Assembly: GCF_900460525.1 (NCBI RefSeq)
Contig: NZ_UHIY01000001.1
Location: 1,922,001 to 1,986,000 of the forward strand
Source: Yersinia kristensenii
Lineage (GTDB): Bacteria; Pseudomonadota; Gammaproteobacteria; Enterobacterales; Enterobacteriaceae
Direction: 5' to 3'
Length of the DNA: 64,000 nt
Part shown: positions 27,901 to 36,305 of the stretch, piece by piece
How positions within the stretch are numbered: the first letter of the stretch is position 1
How the letters are laid out: each line of letters begins with the position of its first letter
Notes under the pieces: generated by a model
Told to the model about the DNA's origin: nothing
Databases searched by the model: none
The model's input: the letters and a program-made list of their open reading frames with translations, nothing else
Program-made: the position numbers and the translations under genes

Positions 27901-30900
27901 GCAACAGCTCAGCAGCCGGGCATCACAGACTGCGCAGGAAACGCTTTTGTGTGATGCTATCGCCAATTTGCTGCGTGTGGGCAATATTGGGGCGGAAGAT
28001 GATTTCTTCCAGCTCGGAGGCGACAGTATTTCCGCCATGGCGCTAGGGAGCACTTTGCGCCGCGCCGGTTTCCGCCTGGCTCCGCGAGAGATTTTTGCTT
28101 TGCGCACCCCGGCTAAAATGGCGCTGGCTTTACAGCCATTGGTGGATTCACCCGTGGCGGTACACTCTGCGGCTACCGTAGCCTTATCAGAAACACTGTG
28201 GCAGGCTGCGGGTGAAAAATATGGCCCAATAGCCGATATTCTGCCGGTATTGCCGCTCCAGCAAGGTTTGCTATTCCATGCTCAGTTAGGGCAAGAAGCC
28301 AATAATTACAATGCCATCAGCCGTTTTGACCTTCAAGGTGCATTAGACATTGAGTGCTTGCGTGATGCACTGGAAAACCTACTGCGGCGCTACCCGCAAC
28401 TGGGGGCTATTTTTGACAGTGAGTTGCACAGTGAATCATTACAAATTCTGCCGCAGACTCAAGATAGCGCCCGCCGCTGGCCGTGGCAGCAATATGACCT
28501 GAGCGCATTGACACGGGATCAACAGATTGCCAAAACCCAGCAATTGGAGCGCAAAGGGCTGGCACGGGATCTGATGAGTGAGACGGCAGGGACATTAAAA
28601 CCTTTACTGATGGCTATTTTGATCCGTTACAGCGCCGAGCGCCATTCGTTGATCATCATCGCGCATCATCTGGTGGGAGATGGCTGGTCATCGGCAATCT
28701 TGCTGCATGATTTGCTGCATCTCTACGGCAACACGCCGGAATTGCCGCCGCTGAGTGTCAGTTATGGTGATTTAATCCGCCGCATGACGGCGCGTGACTT
28801 GCAACCAGAACGGCTGGCCTGGCAACAGGCTATTCGTGGTGTCGTGCCAACTATTCTGTATCCAGAAGCTCATGCCGCAGGCCCGGTGCATGAATGGGTT
28901 ATCGCGCTGGACAGCAAACTGGAAGCGGCACTGACCGAGCTGCAACGGCGTGAGGGCATCACACTCAATACCTTATTGCAAGGGGCTTGGGCAACCTTAT
29001 TGGGTGTGCTCAGTGGGCGTGATGATGTGGTATTCGGCTCGCCGGTTTCTGGCCGTTTTAGTGAAATCGAGGGTATCGAACAGCAGGTTGGGCTGTTCAG
29101 TAACACCCTCCCGGTGCGGGTGAAATTGCAACCGCAATTGCCACTATTAGCGCAGTTAGCCGCATTGCAGCAGCAACAGATCCAATTACTGGAGCACGAT
29201 GGTCTGGGCTTGGGGGAGATCCAGCGCCTGGCTGGAGCGAATACCTTATTTGATACCTTGTTGGTGGTCGAAAACTACACAGAAAACAATCAATTGCATC
29301 AAAAATCTTTCAACGGTTTGCGGTGTGATGCACTGAATAATCGCGGCTATACCCATTACCCACTGACCCTATTGGTGCTGCCGGGCGAGAAGTTGCATCT
29401 GCAACTGGAATACCGTGATGCGGTCAGCGATCCGCAGAGACTGGCTCAGCGCTTGGTGATGTTGCTCGAATATTTGGTTTGGCAGCCTGAGTTGCCGTTA
29501 TCTGCACTGAATTTACTGACTGCCGATGAGAAAGCACTGTTGGCTGCCGCCAATGACACCGCTGTTGCCCTACCTGCGCTGACGCTATGTGATTTGATGA
29601 ATCAGCAGTCACAGCTGACCCCCCAAGCTATCGCCTTATTGGATGCAGATGAAACACTGACTTATCAGCAGGTTAATCAGCAGGTTCAACTGCTGGCTGC
29701 CCATTTACGTCAACAGGGCGTGCAGCCCGGTGACCGGGTTGCTGTAGCGCTGCCGCGTTCAGTTAATCTCAGCCTGGCACTAATGGCTATTTTGGCGGCG
29801 GGGGCGGCTTATTTGCCGCTGGATACCGGCTATCCTGATGACCGCCTGGCTTACATGATAAGTGATGCCAATCCACGGCTCCTGATGACGGTCAGCTCAT
29901 TGGCTGAGCGCTTTACCGGCCAGGCTCCGCTTTTGCTGTTGGATCAGCTGTCTGTACAGGATCAACCGGCGCTGTTGCCCGCCGTCCAGATAACACCAGA
30001 CCATCCCGCTTATTTGATTTATACCTCCGGCTCGACTGGGCGGCCAAAAGGTGTGGTGGTCTCACATGGTGCTATCGTTAACCGCTTGTTATGGATGCAA
30101 AATGAGTATCCGCTGGGCGGCGATGACGTGGTATTACAAAAAACGCCGTGCAGTTTTGATGTCTCGGTGTGGGAGTTTTTCTGGCCGATGATAACCGGAG
30201 CAAGATTGGTCATGGCACCGCCAGAAGCTCATCGTGACCCAGAAGTTCTGCGTAGCTTAATAGAGGATTATGGCGTCACTACCGCTCACTTTGTGCCCTC
30301 AATGCTGGCCGCTTTTGTCAGCGCCATGCAGGGGCAACACCAACCTTGCCAGAGCTTACGCCGGGTATTTTGCAGTGGTGAGGCCTTGTCGCGCGAGCTA
30401 TCAGAGCTATACCAACAAATTTTTGCTGCTCCATTGCATAATTTATATGGCCCAACTGAAGCGGCGGTGGATGTCACTTATCAACCGGCCTATGGTGACG
30501 CTCTGGCGCGAGTGACCGGCAGCAGTGTGCCCATCGGCAAGCCGGTGTGGAACACCCAACTGCGTATTCTCGACAGTATGCTGCGGCAAGCCCCGGTCGG
30601 CATTGCAGGCGATCTCTACTTATGCGGCGTGCAACTGGCGCAGGGTTACCATGCCCGTCCAGACCTGACTGCCAGCCGTTTTGTTGCCGATCCTTATGAT
30701 CGTGGGCAGCGGATGTACCGCACCGGTGATATCGCCCGCTGGCTGCCGGATGGCACGGTAGAATATTTGGGGCGCAGTGACGATCAACTGAAAATTCGTG
30801 GGCAACGTATTGAATTAGGTGAGATTGAATCCGCGCTATTGGAGTTGCCTTCCGTCCAGCAAGCGGTGGTGCATGCCCGCAGCTTGGCGGGGGGAGAAGG

Positions 30901-32113
30901 GGCCTTGGCCGGTGCTGATACTCGTCAGCTGGTCGGTTATATTGTGCCAGTTGCCGGGGCAGAAAATATCGATTTGGAGGCTTTGCGTAGTCAGCTTAGT
31001 GAACGTTTACCGGCGCATATGGTGCCGGTAGTTATCGTCAGCCTGAGTGCTCTCCCACTGAGTGCCAATGGCAAACTGGATCGCAAGGCATTACCGGCAC
31101 CGGTGAATCAGGTGGGCAGTGGTGGGCGCGCCCCACAAGCCGGTTTGGAAAGCCTGATTGCCGGATTATTTGCCCAGTTGCTGGGGGTAGAATCTGTCAG
31201 TGCGGATGATGATTTCTTCGCACTTGGCGGGCATTCTTTGTTAGCAATGCGCTTAGCGGCTGACCTGCGCCGTGAGCTGCAACAGCCCGTCGCGGTGGGG
31301 CAGGTGATGGTGGCCTCGACGGTGGCAGCATTGGCCACCGCATTGAGTCAGCCGCAATCAGATAAACAGGCGGGTAAAGCCGGTTTCAGTGAAGTATTGC
31401 CGCTGCGCAATGGCAGCGGTAACCCACTATTTTGTTTCCATCCGGCTTCAGGTTTTGCCTGGCAGTTCAGTTTGTTACCGCGTTATTTGCCGGGTAGCTG
31501 GCCGGTGCTGGGAATTCAGTCTCCGCGCCCTCATGGGGCCATTGCTACCTGTCAGGATATGGACAGTTTATGTGACCATCACTTGGCGACGTTACGCCGG
31601 GTGCAGCCACAGGGGCCCTATCACCTGATGGGATACTCACTGGGAGGCACCGTGGCGCAGGCGATGGCGGTAAAATTACAGGCGCAGGGTGAGGAAGTGG
31701 CCTTCTTGGGGCTATTAGATACCTATCCGCCGGAAACTCAGGACTGGAACGCACCGATTGAGGCTGAAGTATTGGAGGAAGTTGAGCGCGAGCGGGCATT
31801 ATTTATGGCGGTAGCAGGGGACGAGCAGGAAGAGAAGCGAGAGATGTTTGCGCAAATTCAGGCAAACTACGACGATTCTGTCGGCTTGCTATCAGGGGCT
31901 AAAACACCGGTTTATGAGGGGGAAACCACGTTATTTGTCGCGACTCAAACCTTACCCGCGGGTGAAACTCCCGAAGATATTTGGCGGCCATATGTGAAGC
32001 AGCTGCGGACATATCATCTGGATTGTTCACATATCACGATGATGTCGCCGGAGACATTAAAAGTGTTGGGGCCTATTTTGCAGAAAGTATTTAGTGGAAT
32101 TGGGTCATTGTAG
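24914..32113 (+). CDS. entF: EntF-like dimodular NRPS (C-A-T-C-A-T-TE)
   Basis: About 2399 residues, nearly twice E. coli EntF (1293). The GTG at 24914 is chosen because AAGGA lies nine bases ahead and the sequence then matches EntF (LPLVAAQPGIW). Domains: C1 with HHLLLDG near 152; A1 with IYTSGSTGRPKG near 635; T1 with GGDSIS near 1035; C2 with HHLVGDG near 1250; A2 near 1700; T2 with GGHSLL near 2105; thioesterase with GYSLGG near 2240 and His in CSHITMM. By eye the A2 code is D-V-W-H-F-S-L-V-D, the serine code. A1 reads about D-S-E-D-I-G-F-I-D, with acidic residues that suggest Lys, Orn or Arg. No epimerase domain follows T1. The product is probably (DHB-basic amino acid-Ser)3, as in the frederiksenibactin/turnerbactin group. 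Confidence 0.93.
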   Translation: MSEDSISLVAVVELPLVAAQPGIWFADQLSQQKNMFTVAHYIELAGPLDQALFSRAVSQGLAEADTLHARFFDGNDGPMQRIPLQCHAADMPELAWLDLSSHADGRQVALTLMRDDTDAPLPVDGEEPLSRHWVIRVPDENGKPLWLWYQRYHHLLLDGFSFTAITRRIADIYTALLQGKSIGESPFTRFSEVVSEYLAYVGSETEQRDKQFWQQHTADLPAALSLAPMNSPVRAEPTDNRVLRQRINIDSDLFSALTAGGAEQRLSATEMAMALLLIYFARMSGEMRLSVGCPFMRRMGSAALTATGPVVNVLPLQVTLRREMHIVDVARAVASELKTVRKHQRYEAEQLRRDLGMVGSQRALYGPVLNFKMFDFALNFGEITGVTHTLASGPVDDVEFDFYLDNGQLTLEMLANAQRYDLACLHQHGERIQFLLQQLATQAEITVGDLILTPEQELQRIDSWAKGPQLSLPAGVVSVLDIFQQQVTLQPDAIAVSCGKQSLTYRQLSDRAAQLGRTLIARGIGADDVVAIGIPRTVDSLVAILGVLTSGAAYMPLDLDYPMERLALMCEDASPRLLLAHQSTESLLSPLAINGLVAIVCLNESRFQQECAACSAQPITDTERRYPLHGDHLAYMIYTSGSTGRPKGVMSTHGGLVNLLVAHRTHLYGPAMAEFKQHNTRRMRAGHTASFSFDSSWEPLFWMMMGCEMVIFDEEMRRDAYALVQMMDQTPIDTMDITPSFLTQMIESGLLDAGRHRPAFMMIGGEAATPRLWEQLKQHPELNVVNFYGPSEYTIDTLGANTKVAAQPVIGRPVANTEVYLLDSQLTKVPIGAVGELYIAGKGLARGYLNRPDLTAARFVANPFRHGEVMYRSGDLMRWTAEGQLDFVGRTDHQIKVRGFRVELGEVENALVALPEVSSAVVIAEATGATHRLIGYCTVPDVQQRDSEDLNARLMDQLAVTLPDYMVPAILMVLDEMPLTINGKIDRQALPAPQHQQQLSSRASQTAQETLLCDAIANLLRVGNIGAEDDFFQLGGDSISAMALGSTLRRAGFRLAPREIFALRTPAKMALALQPLVDSPVAVHSAATVALSETLWQAAGEKYGPIADILPVLPLQQGLLFHAQLGQEANNYNAISRFDLQGALDIECLRDALENLLRRYPQLGAIFDSELHSESLQILPQTQDSARRWPWQQYDLSALTRDQQIAKTQQLERKGLARDLMSETAGTLKPLLMAILIRYSAERHSLIIIAHHLVGDGWSSAILLHDLLHLYGNTPELPPLSVSYGDLIRRMTARDLQPERLAWQQAIRGVVPTILYPEAHAAGPVHEWVIALDSKLEAALTELQRREGITLNTLLQGAWATLLGVLSGRDDVVFGSPVSGRFSEIEGIEQQVGLFSNTLPVRVKLQPQLPLLAQLAALQQQQIQLLEHDGLGLGEIQRLAGANTLFDTLLVVENYTENNQLHQKSFNGLRCDALNNRGYTHYPLTLLVLPGEKLHLQLEYRDAVSDPQRLAQRLVMLLEYLVWQPELPLSALNLLTADEKALLAAANDTAVALPALTLCDLMNQQSQLTPQAIALLDADETLTYQQVNQQVQLLAAHLRQQGVQPGDRVAVALPRSVNLSLALMAILAAGAAYLPLDTGYPDDRLAYMISDANPRLLMTVSSLAERFTGQAPLLLLDQLSVQDQPALLPAVQITPDHPAYLIYTSGSTGRPKGVVVSHGAIVNRLLWMQNEYPLGGDDVVLQKTPCSFDVSVWEFFWPMITGARLVMAPPEAHRDPEVLRSLIEDYGVTTAHFVPSMLAAFVSAMQGQHQPCQSLRRVFCSGEALSRELSELYQQIFAAPLHNLYGPTEAAVDVTYQPAYGDALARVTGSSVPIGKPVWNTQLRILDSMLRQAPVGIAGDLYLCGVQLAQGYHARPDLTASRFVADPYDRGQRMYRTGDIARWLPDGTVEYLGRSDDQLKIRGQRIELGEIESALLELPSVQQAVVHARSLAGGEGALAGADTRQLVGYIVPVAGAENIDLEALRSQLSERLPAHMVPVVIVSLSALPLSANGKLDRKALPAPVNQVGSGGRAPQAGLESLIAGLFAQLLGVESVSADDDFFALGGHSLLAMRLAADLRRELQQPVAVGQVMVASTVAALATALSQPQSDKQAGKAGFSEVLPLRNGSGNPLFCFHPASGFAWQFSLLPRYLPGSWPVLGIQSPRPHGAIATCQDMDSLCDHHLATLRRVQPQGPYHLMGYSLGGTVAQAMAVKLQAQGEEVAFLGLLDTYPPETQDWNAPIEAEVLEEVERERALFMAVAGDEQEEKREMFAQIQANYDDSVGLLSGAKTPVYEGETTLFVATQTLPAGETPEDIWRPYVKQLRTYHLDCSHITMMSPETLKVLGPILQKVFSGIGSL

Positions 32114-32128
32114 TTGGGGGATGGTTTT

Positions 32129-32646
32129 GGTGATCAGGTTCGGTTGTTAGAGTATTGGAGTATATTTCGGTTGATAATTGTTCAGTTATCACTTAATCCC
32201 AGTAGCCTCAACCGAGCAGGAGGGCAGGCCGGCCCTCCTACAGCTGCGGCTTGCGCGAAATATCACTGCTATTTGCAGTTCCCTCCGGCAGATTTGTCTA
32301 TGCCCGCTCACTCGGGCCATCGTCTTTGTCGGTAATATTCCTGATTGCGCTCAAGGTCAAAAGCCAAAAACCATGATTTTGACCTTGATGTTAAAAGCAC
32401 ATTTGAGCCGCCGAGTGAAGAGAGTCGGCAAGGCAACCCGCCATGGACGGTGGGTTGAGGCGTCATGAGCAGGGATGCGAATAAAGCTGTCCGTCAGCCG
32501 GAATGATGAGTGAGGGAACCCACGTAGTGGGCAGGCGATACGTGCGAAGCGCGGGATTCCACAAGGGTGCGCGCCCGCACCCTTTGGCGGTTGGTTCATC
32601 GGAGATTAAGTGAACCGTGAAAATCTAACAACCGAACCTGAGCACC
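32129..32646. repeat. Hairpin-rich dispersed element with 23-bp terminal inverted repeats
   Basis: This fills most of the 600-base gap between convergent entF and entS. Its ends are inverted repeats matching at 22 of 23 bases: 32129-32151 (GGTGATCAGGTTCGGTTGTTAGA) and 32624-32646. Inside are strong stems: AGGAGGGC/GCCCTCCT (32218-32239), TCAAGGTCAAAA/TTTTGACCTTGA (32351-32388), CCCAC/GTGGG (32519-32531) and AAGGGTGCG/CGCACCCTT (32563-32584). Open frames across it look like chance. About 120 bases of it recur in inverted orientation at 37138-37286. It looks like a non-coding mobile or structured repeat and could also end transcription from both sides. Confidence 0.65.
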
Positions 32647-32688
32647 AAATCGAATATCAACCGAACCTGAGCATCAAATCAAATATCA
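32631..32688. repeat. Two tandem copies of a 29-bp unit
   Basis: ACCGAACCTGAGCA starts each unit; copies run 32631-32659 and 32660-32688 and differ at two bases. The unit overlaps the right terminal inverted repeat of the larger element, so the end of that element appears duplicated. Confidence 0.8.
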
Positions 32689-32713
32689 ACCAAAACAATG
32701 ATCTAATACTCTA

Positions 32714-33985
32714 TCACCCGCCGACTTGATCGGCCTTTTCCCCCTCATCGGACACCTCGTCCCCCATGGTCGCGCGGCGTAATGTCCCGCCACAGACGGC
32801 AATAACACCTCCTACCGTGGCCGCGATCATGCCAAAGGTCAAGGCGCTAAGCGCCGGGGCCATGACTTTCGCCAACACACCTAACCCCAATGCACCGAAT
32901 GATTCACCCGCAACAAACTGCACGTTCCATAGGCTGTTCACCCGCCCTAATAAGGCATCCGGTGTATGAGTTTGCACTAAGGTATATTGCAGCAATCCGC
33001 TGATAGACCCCAGATAGCCATATAGCAACAAACCGGGCAGGGCCAGATAGAAGTTATTGGTCAGTCCTAATGTTCCAATGGCTAAAAAAGCGCCAATAGA
33101 ACTGTACATCAGCACCATTCCAGGGCGGTGAACCTGATTGACCCAACCACTGGTAAAGGCGCCGATTGTCGCCCCCAGTGGCACCACCGAGTACATTAAA
33201 CCAATCTGTGACGCGCCCACATGATAGGTGTTCTCTGCCAGCGCGGGGAACAAAATACGAATAGCCCCAATCATGCTGACCAATGTCCCCAGCAACACCA
33301 CAGAGCCCACGACTTTATGCCGCAATACGAAGGAAATCCCCGTCGCCAATGCCCGTAACGGGTGTTCATGCTGGCTGGTCGTCGGTTTCATTGCGGGCAA
33401 ACTTAACAGTGGCAACAGCGTTAACATCGTCCCCACCGCAGCAATCCCGTAGTTCCAACCCACCCCACCGTAGACAATCACCAGGCCACCAATTGCCGGG
33501 GAAATTACCGAGCCAAAACGCACCGTCAGCATGCTTAACCCACCCGCTGCGGCCAGATTTTCTCGCCCGACCAGTGAGGGGGTTGCTGCCATCAAGGCGG
33601 TCATACCGAGTGCGCCAAAGAACCCATCCCAGGCCGCTAAAACATACAAAACCCACAATGAGGGTGTGAGAGAGAACGCATTGATACTTAAGCCAATAAA
33701 CCCTAAACCACAGGTAAAACGGGCGAATAAAATCAGTTTGCGTCGATCAAATCTGTCCGCTAATACGCCCCCCAGCAGTAGGCCAATAAACATCCCTAGC
33801 CCATCCAAGGTGACGGCCAACCCCACTTGCAAGGTTGATCCAGTCATCATTTGTATCTGCACCGGCACCGCAACCGTGAGCATTCCCAGCCCTAAAATGG
33901 AAATAAAACGGGCAAAAAATACGGCTCGAAAATTAGCATTTTCTCTTAACAGGCTGAAATCCAAAAGAATCGGTGATTTTGCCAT
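32714..33985 (-). CDS. entS: EntS, siderophore exporter of the MFS
   Basis: 423 residues with about twelve membrane segments. The start MAKSPILLDFSLLRENANFR and the motifs LADRFDRRKLILFARF (MFS loop 2-3) and LLGRVNSLWNVQFVAGE match EntS, which exports enterobactin across the inner membrane. It diverges from fepD across a Fur-box region, as in E. coli. Here the exported molecule is expected to be the triscatechol made by the dimodular NRPS. The C-terminus is hydrophilic (DEVSDEGEKADQ). Confidence 0.95.
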   Translation of the reverse strand: MAKSPILLDFSLLRENANFRAVFFARFISILGLGMLTVAVPVQIQMMTGSTLQVGLAVTLDGLGMFIGLLLGGVLADRFDRRKLILFARFTCGLGFIGLSINAFSLTPSLWVLYVLAAWDGFFGALGMTALMAATPSLVGRENLAAAGGLSMLTVRFGSVISPAIGGLVIVYGGVGWNYGIAAVGTMLTLLPLLSLPAMKPTTSQHEHPLRALATGISFVLRHKVVGSVVLLGTLVSMIGAIRILFPALAENTYHVGASQIGLMYSVVPLGATIGAFTSGWVNQVHRPGMVLMYSSIGAFLAIGTLGLTNNFYLALPGLLLYGYLGSISGLLQYTLVQTHTPDALLGRVNSLWNVQFVAGESFGALGLGVLAKVMAPALSALTFGMIAATVGGVIAVCGGTLRRATMGDEVSDEGEKADQVGG

Positions 33986-34114
33986 GATGATTTAATCCTT
34001 TAATGTAGGTAACAATGACCTGCCATGGTGACAAACGGAACATTAATCTTGCCGGGAAGAGGTTTTAGCCAATGCATTCCCATTGTAAGTCGTGTTAAAA
34101 TACATGAAATAAAT

Positions 34115-34151
34115 ACTAATGATAATCAAAACGATAATAACAATCATTTGT
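34115..34151. promoter_or_regulatory. Two overlapping Fur-box-like sites between entS and fepD
   Basis: ACTAATGATAATCAAAACG (34115-34133) has twelve consecutive matches to the Fur consensus core, and GATAATAACAATCATTTGT (34133-34151) matches at about 14 of 19. Together they cover the centre of the divergent entS/fepD promoter region, 46 bases before fepD and 129 bases before entS. Confidence 0.8.
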
Positions 34152-34197
34152 AAATGAATATTTGTAATTAATCGGCGTTTGTTAAAAAAGAGTCACA

Positions 34198-35265
34198 ATG
34201 TCAGCGACTGATTCCCCAAACCAATCTTTACCAAAACAGCTAAAACCAAGCCCCGTTGTGGCTGAAAACGCACAATCCCGTCGGGGACTTTTGCTGTTAC
34301 TCAGCATAGTTATATTGATGCTCGTGATGGTTGCCAGCCTAATGCTCGGTGCCAAAGCCATCCCTTTCTCTGTCGTCTGGCAAAGTTTGCTGGGCGAACA
34401 CAGTAATGTCGACAGCGTTTTAATACTGGAATCCCGCCTACCCCGTACCTTGATTGGTGTGCTAGCCGGTGCTGCACTTGGGTTATCGGGCGCAGTGATT
34501 CAAGCATTGACCCGCAATCCTCTGGCGGACCCAGGGATTTTGGGTGTCAATGCTGGGGCCAGCTTTGCCGTGGTGATTGGCATCACTGTTTTCGGCGTTC
34601 ATGCCATTCATGGCTATATGATTTCTGCGTTTATTGGCGCGATGGTCACCACACTGGTGGTGTATTGGGTAGGAACACAGGGCAGTGGGCGAGTTAACCC
34701 CTTGCGGCTGACCCTCTCCGGTGTCGCTATCGGGGCGGTATTACTGGGGATTTCTAGCGGCATATCACTGACACACCCGCAGGTTTACGATCGCGTTCGC
34801 TTCTGGCAAGCCGGTTCGCTGGATATCCGCGATATGTCAGTGGTCGTGGCGGTTGCGCCCGCCATTCTTTTCGGCTGTGTGATTGCCTTGTTGCTGGCAC
34901 GCCCTCTCAATGCTATGCATATGGGGGAAGATTTAGCCGCCGCAATTGGCGCGCACATAGCTCAGACCCAATTTTGGGCAGTGGTCACCGTGACCTTACT
35001 CTGCGGTGCTGCTACCGCCGCTGTTGGCCCAATTGCCTTTGTCGGCTTGATGGTGCCGCATATTGCGCGCTGGATTGTCGGGCCGAATCAATGTTGGATA
35101 CTCCCATTCACCTTGGTGATGACCCCGATTTTGTTATTGGTATCGGATATTGTTGGCCGCTTTCTGGTGCCCGGTGAATTGCGAGTCTCAATTGTCACGG
35201 CGTTTATTGGCGCGCCCTTGTTGATCTGGTTGGTACGCCGCAACAAAAGGATGACCGCGCTATGA
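34198..35265 (+). CDS. fepD: FepD, ferric siderophore permease subunit
   Basis: 355 residues, a FecCD-family inner-membrane permease. Typical features are LESRLPRTLIGVLAGAALGLSG, NPLADPGILGVNAGA and, near the end, GPIAFVGLMVPHIARWIVG. It pairs with FepG to form the channel of the ABC importer for ferric catecholates. It starts the fepDGC operon and overlaps fepG by 4 bases (ATGA). The first 25 residues before the membrane part are hydrophilic. Confidence 0.96.
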   Translation: MSATDSPNQSLPKQLKPSPVVAENAQSRRGLLLLLSIVILMLVMVASLMLGAKAIPFSVVWQSLLGEHSNVDSVLILESRLPRTLIGVLAGAALGLSGAVIQALTRNPLADPGILGVNAGASFAVVIGITVFGVHAIHGYMISAFIGAMVTTLVVYWVGTQGSGRVNPLRLTLSGVAIGAVLLGISSGISLTHPQVYDRVRFWQAGSLDIRDMSVVVAVAPAILFGCVIALLLARPLNAMHMGEDLAAAIGAHIAQTQFWAVVTVTLLCGAATAAVGPIAFVGLMVPHIARWIVGPNQCWILPFTLVMTPILLLVSDIVGRFLVPGELRVSIVTAFIGAPLLIWLVRRNKRMTAL

Positions 35266-36305
35266 AATCCGCCACTCCGCCGTGGCTATTGGGCCGCCCT
35301 GATGGCCCAATAAATCTGCGCATCCAACCCCGTAGTTTGATTGTTGGCGGTTTGCTGTTACTGGCCTGCTTATTGGCGGGTTTGCTGGCATTAATGGTCG
35401 GGACTTTGCCGCTCTCTTCCGGGCAAGTATTTGCAGCCTTATTCGGCCAGGCCAGTGGTGCAGCGGATATTATCGTCAACCAATGGCGGTTGCCCCGCGC
35501 CATGATGGCGTTGATTTTTGGTGCTGCACTGGGTATCAGTGGCGCTATATTTCAATCATTAGTGCGCAATCCCTTAGGTAGCCCAGATATCATCGGCTTT
35601 AACGCCGGTGCTTATACCGGTGCACTGGTGGCGATTACGCTGTTCAACGGCAACTATTTTGAGGTTGCCAGTAGTGCGCTGGGGGGCGGGTTACTGTCTG
35701 CCCTCGCGGTGTATTTGTTGGCCTATCGCCAAGGGATTCAGGGCTTTCGGCTGATTATTGTCGGCATCGCCATTGGTGCCATGTTAACGGCATTCAATAC
35801 CTGGCTGACTATCACCGCTTCATTAGAGGCAGCGATGACCGCTGCTGCGTGGGGAGCCGGTTCGCTCAATGGCCTGACGTGGGCCAAGGGCTTGCCGTCG
35901 GTGATATTCATCATTATCGCCACGGTGATAGCTATGCTATTGAGCCGCCGTATGCCGCTGCTGGAAATGGGCGATGATGCGGCGGGCGCTTTGGGCGTTC
36001 CGGTCGAAAAAACCCGTTTGGGCTTGATGGCTATTGGTGTGATTTTGATGGCAGCGGTCACGGCGGCGGCGGGGCCGATTTCCTTTATTGCATTAGCCGC
36101 GCCACAGATTGCAAAACGCCTGTTGGGCACATCGTCAGTGACGTTGACCGCGTCTGCGCTGATGGGGGCATTGTTATTGATCGCCGCGGATTTGTGCGCT
36201 CAGCACCTATTTTTACCTAATCAATTGCCCGTGGGCGTGATCACCATCAGCATCGGCGGCTTATATCTTATTTGGCTTTTAATCCGAGAGTCCGGACGAT
36301 CATGA
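35262..36305 (+). CDS. fepG: FepG, ferric siderophore permease subunit
   Basis: 347 residues, the second FecCD-family permease. It shows WRLPRAMMALIFGAALGISG, NPLGSPDIIGFNAGAYTGA and GPISFIALAAPQIAKRLLG, matching FepG. Overlaps with fepD (4 bases) and with the fepC start (ATGA-type) show a translationally coupled operon. It is about the usual FepG length (330) with a slightly longer N-terminus. Confidence 0.96.
   Translation: MKSATPPWLLGRPDGPINLRIQPRSLIVGGLLLLACLLAGLLALMVGTLPLSSGQVFAALFGQASGAADIIVNQWRLPRAMMALIFGAALGISGAIFQSLVRNPLGSPDIIGFNAGAYTGALVAITLFNGNYFEVASSALGGGLLSALAVYLLAYRQGIQGFRLIIVGIAIGAMLTAFNTWLTITASLEAAMTAAAWGAGSLNGLTWAKGLPSVIFIIIATVIAMLLSRRMPLLEMGDDAAGALGVPVEKTRLGLMAIGVILMAAVTAAAGPISFIALAAPQIAKRLLGTSSVTLTASALMGALLLIAADLCAQHLFLPNQLPVGVITISIGGLYLIWLLIRESGRS

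Noticed and set aside
28140..28330. Possible epimerase domain after the first carrier domain.
   Set aside because: There is only one HHxxxDG domain between T1 and A2 and it behaves as the condensation domain needed for the second module; no room for an additional epimerase.
25038..31799. Many open frames on both strands inside the NRPS gene.
   Set aside because: They are frame shadows of a long GC-balanced gene and have no plausible starts or domains.
32178..32599. Two overlapping open frames (96 residues on plus, 80 on minus) in the entF/entS gap.
   Set aside because: They run across the hairpin-rich repeat, lack leaders or domain patterns and look like by-products of a non-coding repeat.
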